From contig NC_134528.1 of the NCBI RefSeq assembly GCF_027942865.1, positions 31,522,732-31,586,731 on the forward strand: a DNA stretch of 64,000 bases. The letters run 5' to 3'. This document shows positions 52,401 to 59,642 of this stretch, in pieces. A model generated the notes under the pieces. The model did not search any database, was not told where the DNA came from, and saw nothing but the letters and a program-made list of their open reading frames with translations. Position 1 is the first letter of the stretch, and each line of letters starts with the position of its first letter. The stretch comes from Odontesthes bonariensis. Its lineage: Eukaryota; Chordata; Actinopteri; Atheriniformes; Atherinopsidae. A program made the position numbers and the translations under genes.

Positions 52401-53797
52401 CTGCCAGAAACATCTAATTACTGCGCACATGTCATGGCGGGGCTGAGTCAATGCAGGTCAAAGGCACAATGGGTAATTGGAGGATAGTATTCCTTTAAAA
52501 GGGCCGGCCACAGCGCAAGTGTTCCTAGGGCTCACAAGAACAATGAAAGACCATGTGCAACAACACTCAATTTGTCCTGCCACCATGGGTCCTGGTCCTG
52601 CCCCCTCCCCCGCAGCAGTAAATTCAAACCTACAGAAATACCTGCCATGTCCTGCATAGAGTGAAAGCTTTTATGACAATACTTAAATCTTTGCTGTTCC
52701 CAGAGGCTGATAGAAAGCTCAACACCTCCTCTGGAACTGAATGCTTCCTCCATCTGCTCAGGCTCTGTGGCTCTCTGTGGCTGTCCCTGACAGTCGGCGT
52801 ACCCCAGAGGGAAAAGGATTGGGTGGGAGAACTGTTCCAAAGAAGCAGTTTGGCTGAGCTCAGGAATGGGAAATGAAAGCTTGAAGACCAGAAAAAGGAA
52901 GGATCTCATTTATAGCAGTCACACCACTTCTCATGTGTTACAGGGCAGCACAGAACAGATTGGATGCCGTTCTTTTACAGCTTTAAAGCCTGTGAGGAGG
53001 GCAAAGACTATTTCCTGCTGATCTGAGCTGCTCACAGAGGAGAAAGGGCCTGAGGAGCAGGTTCTCACCCAGGGACAACATCTGGGACAACATCTGGGAC
53101 TTTACTGTCTAAACACTCCACAGTACATCAGGAGGTGCATGTACATTTAACATCTGAACACACGTGACCGGCAGACTCATACGCAGCTTTCCAGCAGCTT
53201 GTTCAACAGATAATGACGTCACGTGCTGTTGGATTCACTTCGGTTTTAAACCCGGTGAAGAGGATTTATTCTCATGATCTTTTAGGTGTAAAATCAAAGT
53301 GAAAGCGATTTCTTTTTCTCCTGCCTGAACACCACCACCCGGTCCCCCCGGTGACCCCCCGCGTTGTCCCGGAGACGCGCTCACCTGTGCGGGGTGCTGA
53401 TGCGCAGGACGCCGCTGAGCCTGGGCAGCGGGCGGGGCGCATCCAGCTGGGCTCCGGACCAGGAAACATGGCAGTTGCAGAAATATTTCAAATAGTTGTA
53501 AATCCCAGAAGCCACGGCCACACCTGAACTGCCCGTGGCGACTATCTTATCGTTCTTGGTGGATCGCAGCTCGCACACATCCAGGCTGTCATTGGACAGA
53601 CTCCTGTTGACGGACACCAGGAACTCGGCGGACCTGTTCCCGAGCAGCCGCTTCAGCAGCCCGGCCACCGCTCTGCCCTGCGCCTTGTCGCTGGCTCTCG
53701 GTCTGAGGTGGTCCAAAGTGGGAAACTTGCTGTGTGCGGTCACTGTGAAGCAGAAGGCGAGCAGCAGAGCCACACAGCAGCTGAATCTGAGCGCCAT
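39222..53797 (-). CDS. naglu: naglu, alpha-N-acetylglucosaminidase, complete, six coding exons
   Basis: Exons 53797-53385, 47528-47381, 43900-43754, 41819-41734, 40919-40663 and 40429-39222 join in frame to 752 codons plus stop (human 743). The enzyme removes terminal alpha-linked N-acetylglucosamine from heparan sulfate in the lysosome; its loss causes Sanfilippo syndrome type B in humans. A hydrophobic signal peptide (residues 1-21) is followed by the small N-terminal domain, the GH89 barrel and the helical C-terminal domain. The catalytic glutamates, E316 and E446 in human, correspond to E326 in TDTFNEM and E456 in GMTPEGI. Both are present, as is the [12 protein letters not shown] block. 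All introns have GT/AG borders and no exon is damaged. Confidence 0.97.
40663..40919 (-). CDS. naglu: naglu exon 5
   Basis: 257 bases holding the first catalytic glutamate: [20 protein letters not shown]. Also [13 protein letters not shown]. Ends MTAG before GTGAGT. Confidence 0.96.
40920..41733 (-). other. naglu intron 4
   Basis: Nothing recognised beyond A-rich runs. Confidence 0.5.
41734..41819 (-). CDS. naglu: naglu exon 4
   Basis: 86 bases: [20 protein letters not shown], then GNIPKGIL. Borders are TTTGCAG and CTCAG/GTGACT. Confidence 0.95.
42440..42720 (+). mobile_element. LINE 3' end (L2/CR1-like)
   Basis: [19 protein letters not shown] on the plus strand, then GTAAGTCGCTTTGGATAAAG and CGTCTGCTAAATGCAG, the typical terminal block of a fish L2/CR1-type LINE. 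Confidence 0.75.
42893..43035 (+). mobile_element. tRNA-derived SINE, B-box region deleted
   Basis: GGTCGGTGGCGTAGTGGGTT at the head and GCCCCAAAAAATTATTGAAA at the tail. AAGAAAATGAGTTTGG is duplicated at 42877-42892 and 43036-43051 (16 bp, exact). Compared with 4188-4389 it lacks the part with the B box. Confidence 0.88.
43754..43900 (-). CDS. naglu: naglu exon 3
   Basis: 147 bases, 49 codons: [49 protein letters not shown]. Borders are TTTTAG and CAA/GTATTG. Confidence 0.95.
44290..44755 (+). mobile_element. Rex1-type LINE fragment, degraded
   Basis: On the plus strand CAACTGGAGAGACTGAACTG, then AACCAGGCTGCTGGTCCAGA and TTTGATTTCTCCAGT match the polymerase start and motif A of Rex1, with frameshifts. 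It jumps within motif A to the CCACAGGGGACTGTACTCTC block. Confidence 0.75.
44756..45298 (+). mobile_element. TIR element, copy 1 (right end missing)
   Basis: Begins TCACTCAGTGGGTCTACATG. From 44825 to 45290 it matches 50925-51370 in inverse orientation almost base for base, including the open frame that starts [10 protein letters not shown]. That frame is present in both copies but resembles nothing I know and is probably chance. Confidence 0.75.
45300..45650 (-). mobile_element. LINE endonuclease fragment (Rex1-like)
   Basis: The minus strand reads [20 protein letters not shown], then [20 protein letters not shown], the opening of an APE-type LINE endonuclease, with stops on both sides. 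Confidence 0.65.
46030..46230 (+). repeat. fish dispersed repeat
   Basis: CATCCATTCTCTATACCCAC, GCTTATCCCAGCTGCCATTG and AGGCGGGGTACAACCTCGAC are blocks of a very common fish repeat related to the one at 11810. Confidence 0.65.
46240..46775 (+). mobile_element. L1-type LINE 3' end
   Basis: The frame at 46353-46553 has [20 protein letters not shown], the usual C-terminal part of a fish L1 ORF2. It is followed by a 3' UTR, AATAAATATATC and an A-rich tail with (AAAC)n at 46754-46775. Confidence 0.65.
47381..47528 (-). CDS. naglu: naglu exon 2
   Basis: 148 bases: [20 protein letters not shown], then [20 protein letters not shown], near invariant in the family. It ends QEALWQE before GTAAGA. Confidence 0.96.
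47753..47770 (+). repeat. poly-G tract
   Basis: About 18 consecutive G in naglu intron 1. A G-quadruplex is possible; length calls here are prone to sequencing error. Confidence 0.8.
48163..48382 (+). pseudogene. Myb/SANT-like DNA-binding ORF, interrupted
   Basis: [20 protein letters not shown], then [20 protein letters not shown] and [12 protein letters not shown], a trihelix-type Myb/SANT domain as found in Harbinger accessory proteins and related host genes. At 48383 the frame runs into LINE sequence, so only the domain remains. Upstream (47870-48110) is CpG-rich and could be its promoter or terminal repeat. Confidence 0.7.
48383..49618 (+). mobile_element. L2-type LINE, 5'-truncated, polymerase core present
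   Basis: [20 protein letters not shown], motif [34 protein letters not shown], motif [12 protein letters not shown], then after a frameshift near 48860 [20 protein letters not shown], and after another near 49045 [20 protein letters not shown]. The 3' UTR breaks off at TGGTGTTACAGTGC. Confidence 0.88.
49619..50740. other. naglu intron 1, mixed
   Basis: 49619-49810 is CpG-rich with GACGCGGGTCGAAGTGGCA, possibly the other end of the element that carried the Myb/SANT ORF. From 49811 to 50740 nothing is recognised. Confidence 0.4.
50742..51444 (-). mobile_element. TIR element, copy 2 with both ends
   Basis: About 66-bp inverted ends, TCACTCAGTGGGTCACATGG at the left and TCACTCAGTGGGGTCACATG inverted at the right, both running to ATTACAATCAGACTGAG. 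A LINE-type tail TAGGGGATAAATAAAGTATT sits inside at 50866-50885. No transposase. No clear target duplication seen. Confidence 0.8.
51950..52115. repeat. 12-bp minisatellite CACAGGTCCCTG
   Basis: About thirteen units, alternating TCCCTG and TCTCTG forms. In the minus frame of the neighbouring LINE fragment it reads CRDL repeated. Confidence 0.93.
52113..52390 (-). pseudogene. LINE reverse transcriptase fragment (L2-like)
   Basis: The minus strand reads [38 protein letters not shown] and HYFADD, polymerase motifs up to the catalytic box. After FADD it runs into the 12-bp minisatellite. Confidence 0.8.
52400..53384 (-). other. naglu intron 1, 5' part
   Basis: No repeat recognised. Near exon 1 it holds two CACGTG E-boxes (53161-53166 and 53220-53225), the second overlapping TGACGTCA. 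Confidence 0.5.
53160..53226. promoter_or_regulatory. E-box/CRE cluster in naglu intron 1
   Basis: CACGTGAC at 53161-53168 and GTCACGTGCT at 53218-53227 each match eight of ten bases of the CLEAR motif GTCACGTGAC used by TFEB on lysosomal genes (established). The palindromic CRE TGACGTCA is at 53214-53221. Function is inferred. Confidence 0.4.
53385..53797 (-). CDS. naglu: naglu exon 1
   Basis: 413 bases. The start is the ATG at 53797 ([20 protein letters not shown]), which begins directly with a signal peptide; a further in-frame ATG 48 bases upstream would put a hydrophilic stretch before it and is rejected. Contains [30 protein letters not shown] and three possible N-glycosylation sites. 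Confidence 0.93.
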
Positions 53798-53962
53798 GTT
53801 CAGCCAGCTCACATGAAAACACTCTGAAACCGGTTTAAAAAACACTGGATTTCTTTATTTGCTGAGAACCAGGAAACGATATTCACTGGCCAATCAGAGC
53901 GAGAGAACTGCCAGCTGTAGTATGACTGTCAGCCAATGAGAGGACGCACTTTCTTTCACGTT

Positions 53963-53988
53963 GACATGTGATCACTCTATCATGTGAC
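53963..53988. promoter_or_regulatory. paired CATGTG E-boxes upstream of naglu
   Basis: GACATGTGATC (53963-53973) and ATCATGTGAC (53979-53988) lie about 170-190 bases upstream of the start codon. TCATGTGAC is the M-box form bound by MiT/TFE factors. No TATA box was seen. Confidence 0.4.
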
Positions 53989-54566
53989 ATTAGAATTTCG
54001 GAAGTGGCTCGTGTCTTGTGACTGAGGTAGAAAGTCCAAGGTGGAGAAGAACTGGCTCAACCTAACCTAAACAGTTCCTGTTTTCCCGGTTGTCTCTTCC
54101 ACTGCAGCTGACTGGGTGACACGTGCACACTGCAGTCTTTATAAAACTTTTATCAACAAGTTCCATAAAAGCCTTTAAAGGCCTACAGAAAGGTGATTTT
54201 TTGCACAAAACTGAAATAGCAGATCGATTCCTTATATACCATGGAATTTTTTTATGATTTTAAAATAATTTTAGGCCCCTGGATAGTCCTGATTAGGCCC
54301 AATAAACTATCACCACATTTGACTCGAATTTGGCAAACTGGAACGACAGGTGCGTGACGTCACGAGTGCCAGCTGCTGGAACAACCCCCAGTAGTTCTAG
54401 TAGCGAAGCCAGCAGTTTGCCAGACCTGGACAGCTTCTTCACGGCAAATTTCGATGTGTGCCGCGGGACATCGCTTGGAAATATAAAACGTTGGGTTCAG
54501 TGCAGTTTTTATTGCGAGTAGCTGTACGAAGTGCGTGTGTTGCCCTCAGCAGCAGCAGCTCACACC

Positions 54567-54897
54567 ACCGGGGACAGAGGAAGCAGAGAGACCCGCGGTC
54601 GGACAGGAATCCACCTGGCGGAGAGCGAACACACTCTCCGCCAGGTGGAGAGTGGAAATCAGCCGGCAGAGCGATCATGCCCACGTCGGGGCTCTTGATG
54701 ATCGCTCTGCCGGCTGATTTCAGGGCAACCATCCCGCAGTGTGTCCGCTCTCCGCCAGGTGGATTCCCCCTGAGTGTCCGCACCGCAGGGAGCTGAACAC
54801 GGCGGGATGGCTCCGGCTGATTTCACCGGAGAGGAGGCAGGCGGACAGGGAGGCACAGACACAAGACCGCGGGTCTCTCTGCTTCCTCTGTCCCCGC
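54567..54897. mobile_element. foldback element with nested inverted repeats
   Basis: The outer arms are GGGGACAGAGGAAGCAGAGA (from 54570) and its inverse (ending 54896). The inner arms are GAAATCAGCCGGCAGAGCGA (54655) and its inverse (ending 54721). CCACCTGGCGGAGAG occurs at 54611 and inversely at 54635 and 54748. GC-rich, no coding content supported. Confidence 0.75.
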
Positions 54898-55640
54898 AAC
54901 ATTTGAAACTTTTCAGGTGAGAAAGTAGTCGTTTAGATCCCCAACGTGTTGAAAACCTGACAAAATACCGGCTGTTTACCATTTTGTTCCGACGAATTCG
55001 GCGCTGCTAAAGCTAGCCGCAGTGAGCAACGCACTTCCGGTTATTTTCACAAAATAAAATACCCGTTGCCTTTTATCATAGGGAAAGCCATTACGTGCTG
55101 TTGTTTTGAAAACAGGAAGTGAACCTACCTTCGTTGTAGCTAGCTTGAAACTGCGGTTTTGACAGGAAATGCCGGGTTGCCACCATCCTGCAGTGCTTCT
55201 GTCTCGGCTTGTATGGTGTCGCGGGGCAACTGATTTGTCACTCAAAAAACAAGTTGAATTGTTGCTAGATTCAGCCAGATTGAGCCCGAAAGTCGCTAGA
55301 TTATTTTTTTTTGTCGCCAGAGATGGCCAAAAGTCGCTAAATCTAGCTAAATTGGCAACACTGAGGCAGCCAGGAAAAACCATGGCACTTGTGACGTCAC
55401 ACGGAAGCCCCGCCCCCAGTCTGGAATTCCAGGAAGGTTTTCTAGCGGCAAATTCAAAATCGCAAATTTCATGCGTTTATGAAATGTTTTGGTGTAGAGT
55501 CCAATGATCATTATTGTTCCTCTGTGTATGTATCATCATTATGTATTGGGTGTAGTGTCAGCTTTCTGTAGGCCTTTAAATGTCGTCAGGAATCTCTCTG
55601 TAGCTATGCTGCACTTTCCTCAGCAAGCTGACAGAATCTA
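54898..55640. other. intergenic repeat debris
   Basis: 54895-54980 resembles 15205-15290. 55000-55480 contains blocks such as GTCGCTAGATTATTTTTTTT and GTCGCTAAATCTAGCTAAAT, a degenerate short tandem. No gene. Confidence 0.45.
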
Positions 55641-55884
55641 ACAGCAAAGTTTTATTAAAGCACGGCGTAAAACTTTCCTTTCTGATAAAGCTTATAGTTA
55701 GGGGTGGCTCAGGTGATCCTGAAACATCCCATAGTTAAGCTGCTATAGGCCCAGACTGCTGGGGGGCCTCATCTGTCACACCTTTCCTCACTTTACTCTC
55801 TTTATGTATATGTGACATTATTGTGGTCATTAACTCGTGTTTCCCTGTTCCAACAGATATCCTTTGAATGGTGTTACAGTGCCG
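55640..55884 (+). mobile_element. L2-type LINE 3' UTR fragment
   Basis: TAAAGCTTATAGTTAGGGGT to CCTTTGAATGGTGTTACAGT matches 21427-21620 inversely. It stops at GTTACAGTGC, like the copy ending at 49618. Confidence 0.8.
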
Positions 55885-55889
55885 CGGCG

Positions 55890-55935
55890 GCCTGACACTT
55901 CTTCTTTTGTCCTCCACTTGTCCAGTTTCCTCAGA
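55890..55935 (-). mobile_element. Tc1 sliver
   Basis: Read inversely, GAGGAAACTGGACAAGTGGA to AAGAAGTGTCAGG matches the N-terminal Tc1 sequence at 38137-38184. Confidence 0.65.
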
Positions 55936-56230
55936 TTCTAAAACAAGGCGGAAGCTCAGGGGGGACCGAGCATTTTCTGTTGCTGCCCCTAGGCTCTGGA
56001 ATGAGCTGCCGCTGCACATTAGGCACATTAGCCTCTTCCTTGTCCTGTTTTAAAAGTCGTCTTAAAACTCACCTCTTTTCTTTGGCTTTTACCACCGTCT
56101 AGGTTGTTTATTTTATGTGCACAGTTTTGTTTTATGTTTTTATTGTGTTTATTTTAATGTACAGCACTTTGGTAACCTTTGCGTTTATTTAAAATGTGCT
56201 TTATAAATAAAATTGATTGATTGATTGAGA
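55936..56230 (+). mobile_element. LINE 3' end with (ATTG)n tail
   Basis: SKTRRKLRGDRAFSVAAPRL then WNELPLHIR on the plus strand is a LINE ORF C-terminus. It is followed by CAGCACTTTGGTAACCTTTG and a GATTGATTGATTGA tail at 56213-56227. Confidence 0.78.
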
Positions 56231-57069
56231 TGTTTTAAGGGACATTTCATTCTTTTGGAAGTGGGGCTGTGGGAAATACTTCTGAGTAATTAGTGCCTTT
56301 CCCAAAGTAGGCGGCAGTGGGAGCGCTCTCAGCTTGGAGAATCCTAAAGTTTCCTGACAAGCTAAAGCTAAAAGCTACACAGAAGGGGGCCATGAGAAGA
56401 ATGAAATTTCCCCTCTCTAAAACACTCAACCTTAAAAATGTCAGAGCAGTTTGAGTGAGAGCTATAGTTTGGATTAGCTAAAGTTGAGGGAACAAGCCGC
56501 TGCTGCTTCTCCATGAGCCTTCAACACAATGCTCAAATGTAACCTCCGTCAGCAGTGACGCAGCAAAGGGACTCCTTTTTTAAACACTTCCACTTCAAGA
56601 GTTCAGCAACATACCAAAGCAAGGTGCTCATCAGCCCTGCTATGCACCAGTCACTGAGCAGGCATGAGAACAAAACCACAACTGAATATGGGTACTTAGA
56701 AAAAGATTTATTTTCCCCAGTGCCAAAATCAAACAGTAAAATGGAGTACAATGTTGAAGAAAGCAAGAAGCTCTCACACCCCAGAGCTTTAAGAAGCCGG
56801 CCGACAACACGTGGAGGACTGGAAAGCTGGATCTGCTCATCGATTAAGACAGTAACAGTAGCTGTATGCAACAGAAGGAGCTTATTATACAAGCCAAACC
56901 ATTCTGTAAGGCACTATGAAAGATACAAAACCGGTTGATCTGCCCATTAAGAAGGATGGGGATGTGTGTGTCAATCCACTGATCGTTAACAAAGCTCAGT
57001 GAGTGAAGCATAAAGCAACCAGAAACAAACACGCACTCCTCTAATCAGTCATTCTGATAACGACACATT
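56231..57069. other. intergenic, nothing recognised
   Basis: Two overlapping open frames of 119 and 127 codons on opposite strands (56533-56938) show no family signature. Confidence 0.4.
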
Positions 57070-57299
57070 GGCCCTCATGCAACAACCGTTCGTACGAGTG
57101 ATTTAAGAGAACCAATCTTTTCTTATTTTCCGTTTTCTTTCAGGAACGAACAGAATTTACGAGTGATCCAGAGCTGTCGTAGGAGTTGACTTAAATTATG
57201 CACTAATTGAAGGTTAATTTGACTCTGTATATAACAAGGTCAATGGGAAGCTAAACCAGCGGCTGACTTTCTACTTTTGGATGCCTTAGCGGGTCAGGC

Positions 57300-57860
57300 T
57301 CTTGGAAGAGAGCGTGTGTTCCGAGACGTGTAGATGTCCTTGTGGAGACAGACGAATGGCTGACATCGCGATTAAGATTGCCAAGCACTGTGCTGCTGCA
57401 AATATGCAGCTTGCTGGAGCCACAACTCCAGAGAGAAACACGCCGATCAAACCCAATTCCACCACAGGTCCAGGTCCTCACCACTCTTGGATTTTTGGCC
57501 ACTGGAACCTTTCAGAGGGAGATTGGAGACAGATCGGGGGTGTCCCAGTCCTCTGTGAGTCGTGCGCCCCCGCTTGGTCATCAAAGCTCTCATCAGTTTA
57601 TCACCCATGGTGCATCAGATTCCCATACACCGCTGTCCAACAAGTACAGATTAAGAGGGACTTTCATGCCGTGGCTGGACTGCCAAACATAACCGGAGTA
57701 ATAGACTGCACACATATACGCATCAAAGCACCCGTGAGCTGAAGGCCAGGTGGGTGTGTCTCCATACAGCGGGGGGCAAATAGCCCAGAGAAGGCATGCC
57801 AGATTTGCACAATATTGCCATGAATGAGGGTCTCCACCTGAACCAGCCCAGGCAGACCAG
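57300..57860 (+). pseudogene. Harbinger transposase (HARBI1-like) remnant
   Basis: One frame reads LQRETRRSNPIPPQVQVLTT, LGFLATGTFQREIGDRSG and VSQSSVSRA; after a frameshift HAVAGLPNITGVIDCTHIRI, with the first catalytic aspartate, then KAP and a stop. LHNIAMNEGLHL near 57800 is the C-terminal end. The middle with the other catalytic residues is deleted. Confidence 0.8.
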
Positions 57861-57942
57861 AAGGTGTGGTGCCAGGAGACCCCCCTCATGGACCGCCCCA
57901 TCAAAGAGCCATCATGATGAGGCAACAACTGATTGCACGGCT

Positions 57943-58200
57943 TTAGCTGCAGTCATCGAGCGCCTGGCCATGGCGAGATGTTTTTGTTTGTTTTTTTCTC
58001 TCTGTGACATTATGAACTACAGGTGACACGGAATTAACAGCACTCCTAATAACTTCCCATTTCTTGGCTTTAGCAGGTCCCGTAATTCCACTGCTGACTC
58101 TGCTAAAAATGACATATCTTCCTTTCTGGATCTCTGAAAGCAGAACTTCAGTCTCAGAGCCCGTAAAGTTGTTCTTTACGTTCCTTGATGCCATTCTCAT
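57943..58200 (-). pseudogene. Harbinger Myb/SANT protein remnant
   Basis: NNFTGSETEVLLSEIQKGRY, then VIFSRVSSGITGPAKAKKWE and VIRSAVNSVSP form the Myb-like domain of the Harbinger accessory protein, needed with the transposase for mobility (family knowledge). The C-terminal region is lost. Confidence 0.75.
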
Positions 58201-58663
58201 GACTCAACACTTACTGGCACAGGAGAGAGGAAGCACAGCCTAATATGGTATAAATGTGGGCGTGGAGTATGCAAATGTACTATCCTCGTGCACGTGCACT
58301 TAAATACGCACGGGTGGCATTCATCATTTACGCAGGTCGTTTACACACTTTTTCCCAAGTTAAGACGAGCGTTTGTTGAATCTGACGTGGTGTGTTCATA
58401 CGAGACCTTCGTACCAACAAAGTGAGAGAAATTTAGAATAAAAATGCGAAAATGTTCATACATGAGGCCCAATGTTTGTCCCACAACTAAACAGTCATTA
58501 CAGTGAGGGCAGAAACAGAGAAGAAGAACAAATTTAATGGGATGTGAGACTGAGACATCAGAAAAGATGATGTTTCATCTGGTGTCTCAAGAATGAAACA
58601 ACAGGAAAAAGAAACAGAAGTGATCAAATGTGGAAACTCAGAGCAGAGAAATCTGTGGAGGTT

Positions 58664-58694
<31 letters not shown>

Positions 58695-58789
58695 GGCAAC
58701 AAAAGCAGCAGCTCACAACAGAACAGGGCACAGGGGGCGCAGATAGTTGAGCCAATACTGTGTCAGAAAATCAGGTTAGCATTCTAACA

Positions 58790-59213
58790 TTTATTCTCTT
58801 GTTCCAAAGCCTCATTTGAGGTCTGCTATAGCCATCAGTCATGAGTAAGAGTTCTTATTACAAAAATGGAAAATAAGAAACAAAATCAGAAAAAAAATAA
58901 AATCACAATCATACTAATAAAGCTCTGTGAAAATATAAAAGGGTTACACTGCTCTAAAACATGGAGCCATGACAGGTGTACGGCGGGCCGGCCAATCAAA
59001 GCATCTCAGAGGGAGACTGACACCACATCTAAGTGGATTTCACTTTCAGTCATGGAGCAAACAGCCAGTGTGTCTGCCCCCCATGAAAACATGGCCGCCC
59101 TCAGAGGGGGGGCAGACTGGGACTGAACTCATGGTCTCTACCCAAAATGTTGAGCAAATTCATTATTTCATCTTTTTTTTAACTTTTACATTCTAACCAT
59201 GTTCAGCACATCC

Positions 59214-59270
<57 letters not shown>

Positions 59271-59518
59271 CTGTAGGTCTCCTGGTGCCATCTGAAACTC
59301 ATCAAGCACATGTATTCAAAACGTCCCACTTCTGTAGAAAAACAAAGGCAAATGTGATCCAGATGGCAGCCCTGAGGAACCCCACCAAGCCTGAGAGGCC
59401 CTCTGTAGCGTGGAAGGGATGCTGGCTACTGCTCCTGCCACACTTCTTCTTCTGTGGATGTGCCACAGCAGCCGAGCTGCCGGGTGAAGTCCAGGAGCAG
59501 TTTGGTGTGTGGAAAGGT
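58790..59518 (-). other. possible STAT5 3' UTR
   Basis: The minus strand has an AATAAA at 58795-58790, about 725 bases after the stop. Within it is a pure (CA)n/(TG)n tract at 59216-59268. Otherwise no features. Confidence 0.4.
59216..59268. repeat. (AC)n microsatellite
   Basis: About 26 uninterrupted CA units. Confidence 0.97.
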
Positions 59519-59642
59519 TCAGGACTGCTGGCTGCTCCACTGGTTGGCCATGGGCCTGCGCAGCAGCTCCTCCACATGACGGGCCACGTCCATGGTGTCC
59601 TCCAGGTCAAAGTCCCCGTCAGGATCCAGCATGTTGTCGGGG
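59519..59642 (-). CDS. stat5: STAT5 terminal exon: transactivation domain
   Basis: [20 protein letters not shown], then [20 protein letters not shown] and stop. Acceptor CTGTTAG at 59643. Confidence 0.93.

Larger units (their letters stand above)
57070..58470. mobile_element. Harbinger element with transposase and Myb remnants
   Basis: The ends are GGCCCTCATGCAAC and, inverted, GGGCCTCATGTATGAAC, with CGTACGAG-type sequence inside both. It carries the two genes typical of Harbinger in convergent orientation. The target duplication is not clear. Confidence 0.82.

Noticed and set aside
54439..54982. Several overlapping 60-114 codon frames on both strands
   Set aside because: Caused by the GC-rich foldback element, which lacks stops by composition; no protein signature.
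56533..56938. Opposed 119- and 127-codon frames as a new gene
   Set aside because: No splice-site, codon or domain support; each is the mirror of the other.
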